A stretch of 64,000 nucleotides of DNA from Amycolatopsis sp. WAC 01376 (GTDB taxonomy: Bacteria > Actinomycetota > Actinomycetes > Mycobacteriales > Pseudonocardiaceae), in the NCBI RefSeq assembly GCF_003947415.1, contig NZ_QHKL01000006.1, positions 1 through 64,000 of the forward strand. The letters are read 5' to 3'. Below, piece by piece: positions 41,424 through 49,430 of this stretch. The stretch's first letter is position 1. Every line of letters starts with the position of its first letter. The position numbers were made by a program, and so were the translations under genes. The notes under the pieces were generated by a model that saw only the letters and a program-made list of their open reading frames with translations, searched no databases and was not told the origin of the DNA.

Positions 41424-42500
41424 TCAGGTGGCGGGAGCCTCGATCAACGGCCCGCTCACCCCGGCCTGCTCGTGCGTGGCCATCTCCGCGAGCACCCGCG
41501 TCGCCATGAACACCAGCGGCAGCGCCGCGACCGCGCCCGTCCCCTCGCCGAGGCGCACGTCCAGATCGAGGATCGGCTCAAGGTCGAGGTGCTCCAGCGC
41601 CAGCGCGTGCGCGGGTTCGCCGCCGCGCTGACCGGCGGCCCACCATTGCCGCGCGCCGGGGACGAGTTCCTCGGCGACCAGCGCGGCCGCGGAGGCCACC
41701 AGGCCGTCCAGGATCACCGGCGTCTTCCGGAGCGAGGCCTGCGCGAGGAATCCCGCCATCGCGGCGATGTCGGCGCCGGCGGCGGTGCGCAGCAGCGCGA
41801 CCGGGTCGGCAAGCACGGTCCGCGCCCGCCGCAGCGCGTCACGGACGGCCGCGGCTTTGCGCATCCAGGCGTTGTCGTCGATACCCGAGCCGCGGCCGAC
41901 GACGGCCACCGGTTCGCTGCCGGTCAGCGCCGCGACCAGTACCGAGGCCGGGGTGCTGTTCCCGATCCCGAGGTCGCCCGCGATGAGCAGGTCGGCCCCG
42001 CCGTCGACCTCGGCGTCGGCGATCGCCCGGCCCGCGCGGACGGCGGCACGCGCCTCCTCGTCGGTCAGCGCGTCCTCGACGTCGATCGAGCCGGACCCGC
42101 GCCGCACCTTGAACTCACCGATCGACCGCGTGGCGGGGGCGTCGCTGTCGACGGCCATGTCGACGACGCGGACGCTCGCGCCCGCCGAGGCGGCCAGCAC
42201 GTTGATGGCCGCGCCTCCGGTCAGCATGCTGCCGACGAGTTGCGCGGTGACCTCGCTCGGATACGCCGAGACGCCCTTCGCGGCGATGCCGTGGTCTCCG
42301 GCGAACACCACGACCCGCGGCCGGGTGAACGGACGCGGCGGCGACTGGCCCTGGCAGGCCGCGACCCACACGCCCAGTTCTTCGAGCCTGCCCAGTGACC
42401 CGGCAGGCTTGATCAGTTTCGAGTGCAGGGCGATCGCCGCCGAGCGCGCGTGTTCATCAGGCTGCTCGACTTCGGCGAACTCGAGGATTTCGTCGTCCAA
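41424..42500 (-). CDS. cobT: Nicotinate-nucleotide--dimethylbenzimidazole phosphoribosyltransferase
   Basis: This enzyme (358 aa) makes alpha-ribazole phosphate for the lower ligand of cobalamin. Recognisable parts are KPAGSLGRLEELGVWVAACQ, VVFAGDHGIAAKGVSAYPSEV, MLTGGAAINVLA and DLGIGNSTPASVL. The C-terminal LGEGTGAVAALPLV carries the catalytic Glu. TTG 42500 is taken as start: an AGGGG lies 7 nt upstream and the protein then begins LDDEILEF. Longer frames are a shadow of the divergent gene. No cobalamin riboswitch fits in the 69-bp spacer. Other cob genes are not in the window. Confidence 0.93.
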   Translation of the reverse strand: MDDEILEFAEVEQPDEHARSAAIALHSKLIKPAGSLGRLEELGVWVAACQGQSPPRPFTRPRVVVFAGDHGIAAKGVSAYPSEVTAQLVGSMLTGGAAINVLAASAGASVRVVDMAVDSDAPATRSIGEFKVRRGSGSIDVEDALTDEEARAAVRAGRAIADAEVDGGADLLIAGDLGIGNSTPASVLVAALTGSEPVAVVGRGSGIDDNAWMRKAAAVRDALRRARTVLADPVALLRTAAGADIAAMAGFLAQASLRKTPVILDGLVASAAALVAEELVPGARQWWAAGQRGGEPAHALALEHLDLEPILDLDVRLGEGTGAVAALPLVFMATRVLAEMATHEQAGVSGPLIEAPAT

Positions 42501-42569
42501 CGCCCTGCCCCTTCGGATCGCTTCGGTGGCCGGGCCCAACCTACCCACCCGCCTGTGCCAGAGTTGCCT

Positions 42570-43262
42570 GTGGCTCAGACGAAGGCCGCCGGGGTGGTGC
42601 TCGCGAGCGGAGCGGGCACCCGAGTCGGCGCCAAGCTCAACAAGGTGTACCTGCCGGTTGCGGGCAAACGGGTCGTCGCGTGGTCGCTCGACGCCTTCGC
42701 CCGCGTGCCCGGTATCGACGTGCTCGTGCTGGTCATCCGGCCACAGGACACCGGACTCGCGCGGGAGGTGCTCGCCGCGCATCCGGGCGAGGTCGAACTC
42801 GTCCACGGCGGCGCGACGCGCCAGGGTTCGGAGCTGAACGCCTTGCGGCACTTGACTTCCCGTATCGAAAGCGGCGAGATCGACGCGGTACTGCTGCACG
42901 ACGCGGCCCGTCCGCTCGTCACCCCGGAACTGATCGCGGACGTCCTCGCCGACACACGGCGGTACGGGGGAGCGGTGCCCGGGGTCGCGGCCGACGACGT
43001 CGTGCGCGTGGACGGCGACACCGTTTCCGACGCGCTGCCCGGCGCGATCCGCGTCCAGACACCGCAGGGTTTCCGCGCCGCCCCGTTGCTCGAGGCGTAT
43101 GAAACGGCCGAGCGTGAGGGTTTCGTCGGCACGGACACGTCTTCGTGCATGGAAAGGTTCTCCGCGCTGCCGGTGCGGTGGGTTCCGGGCAGCGCGGAGA
43201 ACCTCAAGATCACCTACCCGCACGACCTCGTTGTCGCCGAGCAGGTGATCGGCCGAGGTTAG
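42570..43262 (+). CDS. ispD: IspD-like cytidylyltransferase
   Basis: This 230-aa nucleotidyltransferase has the IspD layout: ASGAGTRVGAKLNKVYLPVAGK (CTP-binding glycine loop), GATRQGSELNAL, HDAARPLVTPELI and PQGFRAAPLLEAY, with a C-terminal TYPHDLVVAE. The family step is MEP + CTP to CDP-methylerythritol. Two motif residues are unusual (LNK for the common PK, GSELNAL for DSVRNAL) and ispF is not adjacent, so a paralogue acting on another polyol phosphate is possible. GTG 42570 is taken as start, with GTG 42555 as the alternative. Its stop overlaps that of the convergent gene. Confidence 0.82.
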   Translation: MAQTKAAGVVLASGAGTRVGAKLNKVYLPVAGKRVVAWSLDAFARVPGIDVLVLVIRPQDTGLAREVLAAHPGEVELVHGGATRQGSELNALRHLTSRIESGEIDAVLLHDAARPLVTPELIADVLADTRRYGGAVPGVAADDVVRVDGDTVSDALPGAIRVQTPQGFRAAPLLEAYETAEREGFVGTDTSSCMERFSALPVRWVPGSAENLKITYPHDLVVAEQVIGRG

Positions 43263-43663
43263 GGATCTCCCTGGTCGGCCTTGGTCGGTATGGCGGGCAG
43301 GATGGTGACCGGCTGGCGCGCCTCCATCGGGATGACGCAGTCCGGATGTGGTTGCAGCAACTGGATCGGCGCGGCGGCGTCCCCGGGAGGCGGGATCGTG
43401 AGCACCGCGCGCAGGGTCCAGTCGGCCGTCGAGTGGTACTGCCACGAGACGAGTGCCGGCTGGAAGACGTCCGTGTCGGCGAGGGTGGTGACGCGGAAGG
43501 CGCTCGCCCGTTCCTCGCCGCGGAGGATGAGGACGTCGGCGCAGGTGTCCCACTGGAACACCGCGGCACAGACCTCCGGTTCCTCCCGGGGACCGAAGAT
43601 GTAGACGACCCACCGGCGTCTTCGAAGCTCTTCGAGCAGTTCGTCGATGCTCAGGTGGTTCAT
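43259..43663 (-). CDS. Hypothetical protein (134 aa)
   Basis: I do not recognise the family. The protein is soluble, with an N-terminal helix (LSIDELLEELRRRRWVVYIF), beta strands around CAAVFQWDTCADVLILRGEE and a Pro-rich C-terminal half. There is no signal peptide or metal motif. It is transcribed away from the GntR gene, with the likely promoter in the shared spacer that contains repeated GTGTACTAG words, so it may be under the same control. Confidence 0.65.
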   Translation of the reverse strand: MNHLSIDELLEELRRRRWVVYIFGPREEPEVCAAVFQWDTCADVLILRGEERASAFRVTTLADTDVFQPALVSWQYHSTADWTLRAVLTIPPPGDAAAPIQLLQPHPDCVIPMEARQPVTILPAIPTKADQGDP

Positions 43664-43705
43664 CGAGCCCCCTAACGGGTTTCGGGAACTCTGCGGAGAG
43701 TAACA

Positions 43706-43795
43706 GGTGTACTAGAGCACCGTCCAGAATGTGTACTAGTACGTAATAATGGGGTGTGAGCAGGATCCTTGGTGCTCGCCCATTGGTGTGCTAGA
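43706..43795. promoter_or_regulatory. Three GTGTRCTAG sites in the GntR control region
   Basis: The decamers GTGTACTAGA (from 43707), GTGTACTAGT (from 43731) and GTGTGCTAGA (from 43786) repeat between the divergent 134-aa gene and the GntR gene. The middle one lies in the perfect palindrome GTACTAGTAC (43733-43742). Such words resemble operators of GntR/HutC regulators and suggest autoregulation. Confidence 0.6.
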
Positions 43796-43833
43796 ACGCT
43801 TGTGCGCACCGCGCGACCTTGTGAGGAGTCACC

Positions 43834-44583
43834 TTGCCCGCCGTCGATCGACCCGAACCGCCGTATCTCCAGATCGCGGGAAGCATTCGCGACGACATCG
43901 TTTCGGGCAGGCTCAAGGAAGGCGACGCGGTCCCGTCCGCGCGGGAGATCGCCAGGAACTGGAACGTCGCGATGGCGACGGCGATGAAGGTGCTCTCGAC
44001 GCTCCGCGCCGAAGGTCTGGTCCGCGCGGTACGTGGCATCGGGACAGTGGTGCAGACCAGGACGCTGCACCGCTCCGCGCACGATCGGACGATCTCGATC
44101 GCGCGAACCGGCAAGGTCTATCCACCGGGCCACTACGCGAAAATCCGCGAAGCAGGCCTTCTGCCCGCACCGGACCGGGTGGCGGGCGCGCTCGGAATCG
44201 ATGAAGGTACTCCGGTGATCCGTCGGCGACGGACCACGTATGCGGGCGAAGGCCGGCCGGTGTCGACGTCGGTCTCGTGGTTCGACGGCGCTGTCGCGGC
44301 GAAGGCTCCTTTGCTGTTCGAGCCGGTGCGGATCGTCGAAGGCACGGTCAAATACGTGGCGGACCGGACAGGTCGTGTTCTGGCGTCGACTCATTCTCAG
44401 CACGCCGCGGGGCTGGCGGGTGCCGAGGAGGCGGCGGAACTCGGCGTGGCCGAAGGTTCGGCGATTCTGTTGAGTCGCAACAGGTTCTTGTCCGCCGAGG
44501 GTGACGTACTCGAGTACGGCGAATCGGCGGCCTTGCCGGACCACTGGATTTTTTACGAATACAACATCGAGGACGGGGCATGA
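43834..44583 (+). CDS. GntR/HutC-family regulator with UTRA domain
   Basis: This 249-aa transcription factor has an N-terminal winged helix (about 8-75: YLQIAGSIRDDIVSGRLKEGDAVPSAREIA...ATAMKVLSTLRAEGLV). A C-terminal UTRA ligand-binding domain follows (about 95-240: VIRRRRTTYAGEGRPVSTSVSWF and SRNRFLSAEGDVLEYGE). The start is TTG 43834 with GAGGAG 5 nt upstream. Its last codons overlap the purC start (ATGA), an uncommon pairing that couples a regulator to a purine enzyme. The ligand is unknown. A purine-related or sugar-phosphate effector is only a guess. Confidence 0.92.
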   Translation: MPAVDRPEPPYLQIAGSIRDDIVSGRLKEGDAVPSAREIARNWNVAMATAMKVLSTLRAEGLVRAVRGIGTVVQTRTLHRSAHDRTISIARTGKVYPPGHYAKIREAGLLPAPDRVAGALGIDEGTPVIRRRRTTYAGEGRPVSTSVSWFDGAVAAKAPLLFEPVRIVEGTVKYVADRTGRVLASTHSQHAAGLAGAEEAAELGVAEGSAILLSRNRFLSAEGDVLEYGESAALPDHWIFYEYNIEDGA

Positions 44584-45431
44584 AGCACATTCACGCGGGT
44601 AAGGTCCGGGACCTTTACGAAATCGACGGCGACATTCTGCTCGTCGCGTCGGATCGCGTTTCGGTCTACGACGTCTCGCTGCCGACCCCGATCCCGGACA
44701 AGGGCGCGCTGCTGAACCAGCTTTCCGCCTGGTGGTTCGAAAAGATGGCCGACGTGGTGCCGAACCACGTCCTCTCCACGACCGACGTCCCCGCCGAATT
44801 CGCCGGGCGCGCCACGCGCTGCAAGCCGCTGAAGATGATCCAGGTCGAATGCATCGCGCGCGGCTATCTCACCGGTCTCGGAATGCGCGAATACCAGCGT
44901 GACGGCAAGGTCTCCGGGGTCGAACTGCCCGCCGGTCTCGTCGAGGCCGACAAGCTGCCCGAGCCGATCTTCACGCCCACCACGAAGATCTCCGACACCG
45001 GCCACGACGAGTTCATGACCTTCGCCGACGTCGTGAACGACATCGGCAAGGAGACCGCGGACCGCATCCGCGACCTGACACTCGAGGTCTATACCAAGGG
45101 CGCGGAGCACGCGGCGAAGAACGGCATCATCATCGCCGACACCAAGATCGAATTCGGCTTCGACGCCGACGGCGTGCTGACGCTCGGGGACGAGGTCCTC
45201 ACCTCGGACTCGTCGCGTTTCTGGCCCGCCGACGACTACGAGCCCGGCCGTACGCAGCACGCGTTCGACAAGCAGTTCGTCCGCGACTGGTCCACGACCA
45301 CCGGCTGGGACAAGACGCCGCCCGGCCCCGCCATCCCGGACGAGATCGTCGAGGCGACCCGCAAGCGCTACACCGAGGTATACGAACGGATCACCGGGAA
45401 GACCTGGATTCCCGGTGGTGGTCATGCCTGA
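44580..45431 (+). CDS. purC: SAICAR synthetase (purine biosynthesis)
   Basis: This 283-aa enzyme joins aspartate to CAIR with ATP, step 8 of the purine pathway. It shows HAGKVRDLYEIDGDILLVASDR, the IECIARGYLTG segment (as VECIARGYL), LPEPIFTPTTK and the signature IIIADTKIEFGFD, and ends with the SRFWPADDYEPG region. Length matches actinobacterial PurC. It is translationally coupled to the GntR gene upstream and to a small unknown gene downstream. purS, purQ and purL, often next to purC, are not here. Confidence 0.96.
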   Translation: MKHIHAGKVRDLYEIDGDILLVASDRVSVYDVSLPTPIPDKGALLNQLSAWWFEKMADVVPNHVLSTTDVPAEFAGRATRCKPLKMIQVECIARGYLTGLGMREYQRDGKVSGVELPAGLVEADKLPEPIFTPTTKISDTGHDEFMTFADVVNDIGKETADRIRDLTLEVYTKGAEHAAKNGIIIADTKIEFGFDADGVLTLGDEVLTSDSSRFWPADDYEPGRTQHAFDKQFVRDWSTTTGWDKTPPGPAIPDEIVEATRKRYTEVYERITGKTWIPGGGHA

Positions 45432-45651
45432 ACAGCAGGTCTACGACCCGTACCGGCTGATCGACGACGTCGAGGGCCTGCTGATCCAGCGCGGCCACCG
45501 GCCGGAGCGGCTCGACGGCCGGACCGGTGACCGGGTCGCCGGCGCGAGCAGGTTGTTGCGGGGCTTGGGAATCGATCCCTTACGCGCCCCCGGCGACGCC
45601 CTCGACCTCGACGGTCAGATCGCGTATCAGTCCCGGGTGCACGGCGACTGA
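45424..45651 (+). CDS. Small hypothetical protein overlapping purC
   Basis: This 75-aa protein starts at ATG 45424, overlapping the last 8 nt of purC. It reads MPEQQVYDPYRLIDDVEGLL and is rich in Asp, Arg and Leu, with no membrane segment. It is not PurS, which usually occupies this place, as the sequence lacks the PurS strand pattern. The overlap and normal codon bias argue that it is real. Function is unknown. Confidence 0.6.
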   Translation: MPEQQVYDPYRLIDDVEGLLIQRGHRPERLDGRTGDRVAGASRLLRGLGIDPLRAPGDALDLDGQIAYQSRVHGD

Positions 45652-45704
45652 CGCGTTTAGTCGACTAAGTGCGGAAAGCATCCGCACTTAGTCGACTAAA
45701 CGCG
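45652..45704. repeat. Family C palindrome (CGCGTTTAGTCGACTAAGTG), 24-bp arms
   Basis: Perfect 24-bp arms (45652-45675, 45681-45704) surround AAGCA. It begins at the base after the stop of the 75-aa gene and ends 5 nt before the aldo/keto reductase stop. It shares the GCRTTTAGTC word with the element at 12500-12568. Confidence 0.85.
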
Positions 45705-45709
45705 GGGGA

Positions 45710-46699
45710 TCAGGGCGAGCGGGTCAGCGTCGGGTCGGTCTCGGTGACGCCGTCGAGGGCCTCGTCGATCGCGGCGAGCAGATCCGCGTCCAGCTTCACG
45801 CCGGCCGCCTTGACGTTCTCGTGCACCTGCTCCGGCCGCGAAGCGCCGATGATCGCCGAGGCGACGTTCGGGTTCTGCAGCACCCACGCCACGGACAGCT
45901 GGGCCATCGTCAGGCCCGCCTTGTCCGCGATCGGCTGGAGCCGCTGGACGCGCTCGAGGACGTCGTCGTTGAGGAAGCGGGCGACCATGTTGGCGCCGCC
46001 CTTGTCGTCGGTCGCGCGGGAGCCCTCGGGCAGCGCCTGACCGGGCTTGTACTTGCCGGTGAGCACGCCCTGCGCGATCGGCGACCAGACGATCTGGCTG
46101 AGGCCCTCACGCTCGGAAGCCGGGACGACCTGCGCCTCGATGACCCGCCACAGCGCGTTGTACTGCGGCTGGTTCGAGATGAGGGGCACCTTGAGCTCGC
46201 GGGCGATCGCCGCGCCCTGGGTGATCTGCTCGGCGGTCCACTCCGAGACGCCGACGTAGAGCACCTTGCCCTGGCGGACCAGGTCGGCGAAGGCGAGGAA
46301 GGTCTCTTCGAGCGGGACGGTCCGGTCGAACCGGTGCGCCTGGTAGAGGTCGACGTAGTCGGTGCCGAGCCGCTTCAGTGAAGCGTTCGCCGACTCGATG
46401 ATGTGCTTGCGGCCGAGCCCCTGGTCGTTGGGGCCCTTCGGCCCGGTCGGCCAGTAGACCTTGGTGAAGATCTCCAGGCTTTCGCGGCGCAGGCCCTTCA
46501 GACCGCGGCCGAGCACCGATTCGGCGGCCGTGTTCGCATACGCGTCGGCCGTGTCGAAGGTCGTGATGCCGACGTCGAGCGCCGCCTTGATGCAGGACTG
46601 GGCCTGGTCCTCTTCCACCTGGGACCCGTGGGTGAGCCAGTTGCCGTACGAGATCTCACTGACATTGAGGCCGCTGCGGCCCAGTCGTCGAAACTCCAT
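45710..46699 (-). CDS. Aldo/keto reductase (Kv-beta-like)
   Basis: This 329-aa NADPH-dependent (beta/alpha)8 oxidoreductase resembles the potassium-channel beta subunit/YghZ group. It shows GRSGLNVSEISYGNWLTHG, FDTADAYANTAAE (catalytic Asp/Tyr), the Lys in EIFTKVYW, the catalytic His in YQAHRFDR and the C-terminal SAIIGASRPEQV. ATG 46699 is chosen because the family begins MEFRRLG. GTG 46705 in frame is an alternative. It stands alone, and its substrate is not inferable. Confidence 0.93.
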   Translation of the reverse strand: MEFRRLGRSGLNVSEISYGNWLTHGSQVEEDQAQSCIKAALDVGITTFDTADAYANTAAESVLGRGLKGLRRESLEIFTKVYWPTGPKGPNDQGLGRKHIIESANASLKRLGTDYVDLYQAHRFDRTVPLEETFLAFADLVRQGKVLYVGVSEWTAEQITQGAAIARELKVPLISNQPQYNALWRVIEAQVVPASEREGLSQIVWSPIAQGVLTGKYKPGQALPEGSRATDDKGGANMVARFLNDDVLERVQRLQPIADKAGLTMAQLSVAWVLQNPNVASAIIGASRPEQVHENVKAAGVKLDADLLAAIDEALDGVTETDPTLTRSP

Positions 46700-46754
46700 G
46701 GGCACGACTCTACCCCAGGCCGTTAGGCAGGCTAACGACCTGGGTTTCGCCTGC

Positions 46755-47411
46755 TCAGACCTTGTCGCCGGGCTTCACGCGAGGCTTGGGGACCCGCAGC
46801 TTGCGGATCTGGCTGGCCCGGATGAACGAGTACCAGCCGACGGAGGTGCCCTTGACCGTCTCGTTCGGGAACTTCAGGCGGACCATCTTCGCGATCCGGC
46901 GCCCGCTCAGGAAACCCTCGACGATCATGCCGAGCAGCATCACGGTGCACAGCAGCGTCGCGTACCGCTGCACGTCGGGGTACGGCAGGATCAGCGCGAC
47001 GAACACCAGGATCGCCAGCGGCATGAACAGGCCGAGCAGGTTGCGCCGCGAGTCGACCAGGTCACGGATGTACGCCTTGACCGGGCCGCGGTCGCGGGGG
47101 AGCAGGTACTTGTCCTCGCCCGCCATCATCCGCTCGCGGCGTTCCTTGGCGGCGTTGCGCTGCTTCGCCTTGTACTCCGGGTCGGCCTTCGCGGACTTGC
47201 GGAGTTCCTTGTTCCGCTTCATCGCCTCCCGCATGGTGGTCGGCGGGGGCGCCACCGGGCCGCGGCGCTTGGCCTCGGCCTCACGCCGCTTGGGCGTGGC
47301 CTTGCCCTTTCCGGGCGTGTACGCCTTGGCCTGGACCTCGACGGCCTCGTTACCGGGCGTCTCGGTGTCCGTCGTGGCGGAGTCTGTGGTGCTACGGCGC
47401 AGGAACCTCAC
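46755..47411 (-). CDS. DUF3043 membrane protein
   Basis: This 218-aa actinobacterial protein of unknown function matches DUF3043. The N-terminal half (1-110) is strongly basic and charged (GKGKATPKRREAEAKRRGP, KADPEYKAKQRNAAKERRERM). Two transmembrane segments follow (about 124-145 and 152-172), then a basic tail ending RVKPGDKV. The charged region is probably cytoplasmic. It is transcribed away from erpA, a neighbour pairing that recurs in actinobacteria as far as I recall. Confidence 0.88.
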   Translation of the reverse strand: MRFLRRSTTDSATTDTETPGNEAVEVQAKAYTPGKGKATPKRREAEAKRRGPVAPPPTTMREAMKRNKELRKSAKADPEYKAKQRNAAKERRERMMAGEDKYLLPRDRGPVKAYIRDLVDSRRNLLGLFMPLAILVFVALILPYPDVQRYATLLCTVMLLGMIVEGFLSGRRIAKMVRLKFPNETVKGTSVGWYSFIRASQIRKLRVPKPRVKPGDKV

Positions 47412-47554
47412 CCCACCAGGGTAGTCGCGGGCGTCACGGTGCCACGCACCAGGCCGAGCGATATGTCACCATGGAGGGGAACAGATCGGGACTCCGACGT
47501 GTTGGACCATGTGCAAGACGAGTACCCGCAGCGAGTTCGACCAGAGGGAGAACC

Positions 47555-47932
47555 ATGACGACCGCTGAGCAGGCAGCCGCAGCTCAGGCCGAAACCGCCG
47601 AGGAGACCCACGGCGTCACGTTGACCGACGCCGCCGCCGTCAAGGCGAAGGCCCTGCTCGAGCAGGAGGGCCGTGACGACATGCACCTGCGCATCGCCGT
47701 CCAGCCCGGTGGGTGCGCCGGCCTCCGTTACCAGCTGTTCTTCGACGAGCGCACGCTCGACGGCGACCTGTTCCGTGACTTCGACGGGCTCCGCGTCGCC
47801 GTCGACCGGATGAGCGCGCCGTACGTGACGAGCGCCGTGATCGACTTCGTCGACTCGATCGAGAAGCAGGGCTTCACGATCGACAACCCCAACGCGACGG
47901 GCAGCTGCGCCTGCGGCGACAGCTTCCACTGA
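47555..47932 (+). CDS. erpA: Iron-sulfur cluster insertion protein (HesB/IscA/ErpA family)
   Basis: This 125-aa A-type carrier delivers Fe-S clusters to target proteins. The three ligand cysteines are present: C54 in PGGCAGLRY, and C118 and C120 in GSCACGDSFH at the C-terminus. GFTIDNPNA also fits. ATG 47555 follows AGAGGGAG at good spacing. The longer frame upstream is rejected. Possible local clients are the Rieske protein QcrA and radical-SAM LipA, which is inference only. Confidence 0.94.
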   Translation: MTTAEQAAAAQAETAEETHGVTLTDAAAVKAKALLEQEGRDDMHLRIAVQPGGCAGLRYQLFFDERTLDGDLFRDFDGLRVAVDRMSAPYVTSAVIDFVDSIEKQGFTIDNPNATGSCACGDSFH

Positions 47933-47944
47933 CGCACGCCGGGC

Positions 47945-47990
47945 ATGAAGAAGGGCCGCGAACCTCACCCAGGTCGCGGCCCTTCTTCAT
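47945..47990. terminator. Bidirectional hairpin between erpA and a small convergent gene
   Basis: ATGAAGAAGGGCCGCGA (47945-47961) pairs with TCGCGGCCCTTCTTCAT (47974-47990), with ACCT/AGGT inside and one bulged base. A stem of this length 13 nt after erpA should stop transcription from either side, although no T-run follows. Confidence 0.75.
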
Positions 47991-48018
47991 ACCCGCAGCT
48001 CTTCATGCCGCGGCGGGA

Positions 48019-48207
48019 TCAGACGTAGGCGTCCAGATCGGCGACCTGGGCGAGGCACCGCTCGTCCACGGTCCACGGCGGCGCGATCTGCCGGGGCAGC
48101 GGCATGTTCTCGGCCTGGAGGGACGACGGGATACCGGCACAGTCGGCGATGAGTTCGCCGATCGATTCCGGCTCGAGGTGATACGCGGAAGTGGTCACGA
48201 ACGACAA
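48019..48207 (-). CDS. Small hypothetical protein (62 aa)
   Basis: This is a short acidic protein with a helical start (EPESIGELIADCAGIP), a Pro-rich middle and a final WTVDERCLAQVADLDAYV. No family is recognised. Its codon bias is normal and it faces erpA across a hairpin, which supports it as a gene, but no homology evidence can be given. Confidence 0.5.
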   Translation of the reverse strand: MSFVTTSAYHLEPESIGELIADCAGIPSSLQAENMPLPRQIAPPWTVDERCLAQVADLDAYV

Positions 48208-48348
48208 GTTAATGACTCATGGTGGAGTAGGACACCACTACCAACCGGTAGTGTTGATGGCCGTGCTCGAAGCAACCCGTATGGGGCATGACCTGCGGGT
48301 AACTTAGCCGTCCTCGTCTCGGCGAGGCCGACCGATCAAGGAGAACCG

Positions 48349-49338
48349 GTGGCAGACAGCGCCAGGATCGCAGTATCCGGCAGTATCGCAACCGACCACC
48401 TCATGCACTTCCCGGGCAGGTTCGCCGAGCAGCTCGTCGCCGAGCAGCTGCACCGGGTGTCCCTGAGCTTCCTGGCCGATGACCTCGTCGTCCGGCGGGG
48501 CGGGATCGGCGCGAACATCGCCTTCGGTCTCGGCGTGCTCGGCAAGCGCCCCATCCTGGTCGGCGCGGTGGGCTCCGACTTCGCCGACTACCGCTCGTGG
48601 CTCGAACGGCACGGCGTCGACACCGCCGGCGTGCTGGTCTCCGAGGTCGCGCACACCGCCCGCTTCGTCTGCACCACCGACGAGGACCTCTGCCAGATCG
48701 CCACCTTCTACGCCGGTGCGATGTCCGAATCCCGCAACATCGAACTGGAACCCGTCGCCGCGCACGTCGGTGAACTGTCGCTCGTGCTGATCAGCCCGGA
48801 CGACCCCGACGGCATGGTCCGGCACGCCGAGGAATGCCGCCAGCGCGGCTACACCTTCGCCGTCGACCCCTCGCAGCAGCTGGCACGGATGGACGGCGCG
48901 CAGGTGCGTTCCTTCGTCGAGGGCGCGAAGTACCTGTTCAGCAACGACTACGAATGGGAACTGCTGCTCCAGAAGACCGGCTGGTCCGAGGCCGACGTCC
49001 TCGACCGCGTCGGCATGCGGATCACGACGCTCGGCGAGAAGGGCGTCGAGATCATCGGCAAGGACGGCCTCGCGCTGCAGATCGGCGCCGTCCCGGAACG
49101 CGGCAAGGTCGACCCGACCGACGTCGGCGACGGCTTCCGCGCCGGGTTCATCGCCGGTATCGACGGCGGCCTCACCCTGGAGCGTTCGGCGCAGCTGGGC
49201 TCGCTGATCGCCGTGCTGGTGCTGGAAACCGTGGGCACGCAGGAATGGGCCTTCGACCGCGCTGACGTCCTGGGCCGCCTCAAGGACGCCTTCGGCCCGG
49301 AGTCCGCCGAGGAGATCGCGGCGATCCTGCCGGAGTGA
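48349..49338 (+). CDS. adoK: Adenosine kinase / PfkB-family carbohydrate kinase
   Basis: This 329-aa ribokinase-fold enzyme resembles mycobacterial AdoK, which phosphorylates adenosine to AMP. It has AVSGSIATDHLMHFPG, the PfkB signature 1 region RRGGIGANIAFGLGVLG and signature 2 as DPTDVGDGFRAGFIAG, with the catalytic Asp in GDGF. GTG 48349 follows AAGGAG. Proximity to asnB and ctaC matches the mycobacterial adoK locus as I recall it. Substrate could also be another nucleoside or sugar. Confidence 0.88.
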   Translation: MADSARIAVSGSIATDHLMHFPGRFAEQLVAEQLHRVSLSFLADDLVVRRGGIGANIAFGLGVLGKRPILVGAVGSDFADYRSWLERHGVDTAGVLVSEVAHTARFVCTTDEDLCQIATFYAGAMSESRNIELEPVAAHVGELSLVLISPDDPDGMVRHAEECRQRGYTFAVDPSQQLARMDGAQVRSFVEGAKYLFSNDYEWELLLQKTGWSEADVLDRVGMRITTLGEKGVEIIGKDGLALQIGAVPERGKVDPTDVGDGFRAGFIAGIDGGLTLERSAQLGSLIAVLVLETVGTQEWAFDRADVLGRLKDAFGPESAEEIAAILPE

Positions 49339-49361
49339 GCTTGAGCAGCCTTGCTTGAAGT

Positions 49362-49414
49362 TCCGTGAAGGCCTCCTTGAGGGACCCAGAGTCCCTCAAG
49401 GAGGCCTTCACGGA
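49362..49414. repeat. Family A palindrome (TCCGTGAAGGCCTCCTTGAG), 24-bp arms
   Basis: Perfect 24-bp arms flank CCAGA. It lies between the convergent adoK and alpha/beta hydrolase genes. The outer half matches the element at 41270-41328, while the inner half differs yet still pairs. Confidence 0.85.
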
Positions 49415-49430
49415 CATACGCGGAGCCGCT

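Noticed and set aside
41276..41509. Short peptides starting MKGSFL or VKASFL in the palindromes
   Set aside because: The arms happen to begin ATG/GTG-AAG, so every copy yields a similar peptide on both strands. None has a ribosome binding site.
42501..42569. Cobalamin riboswitch before cobT
   Set aside because: The spacer is only 69 bp and shows no B12-box-like sequence.
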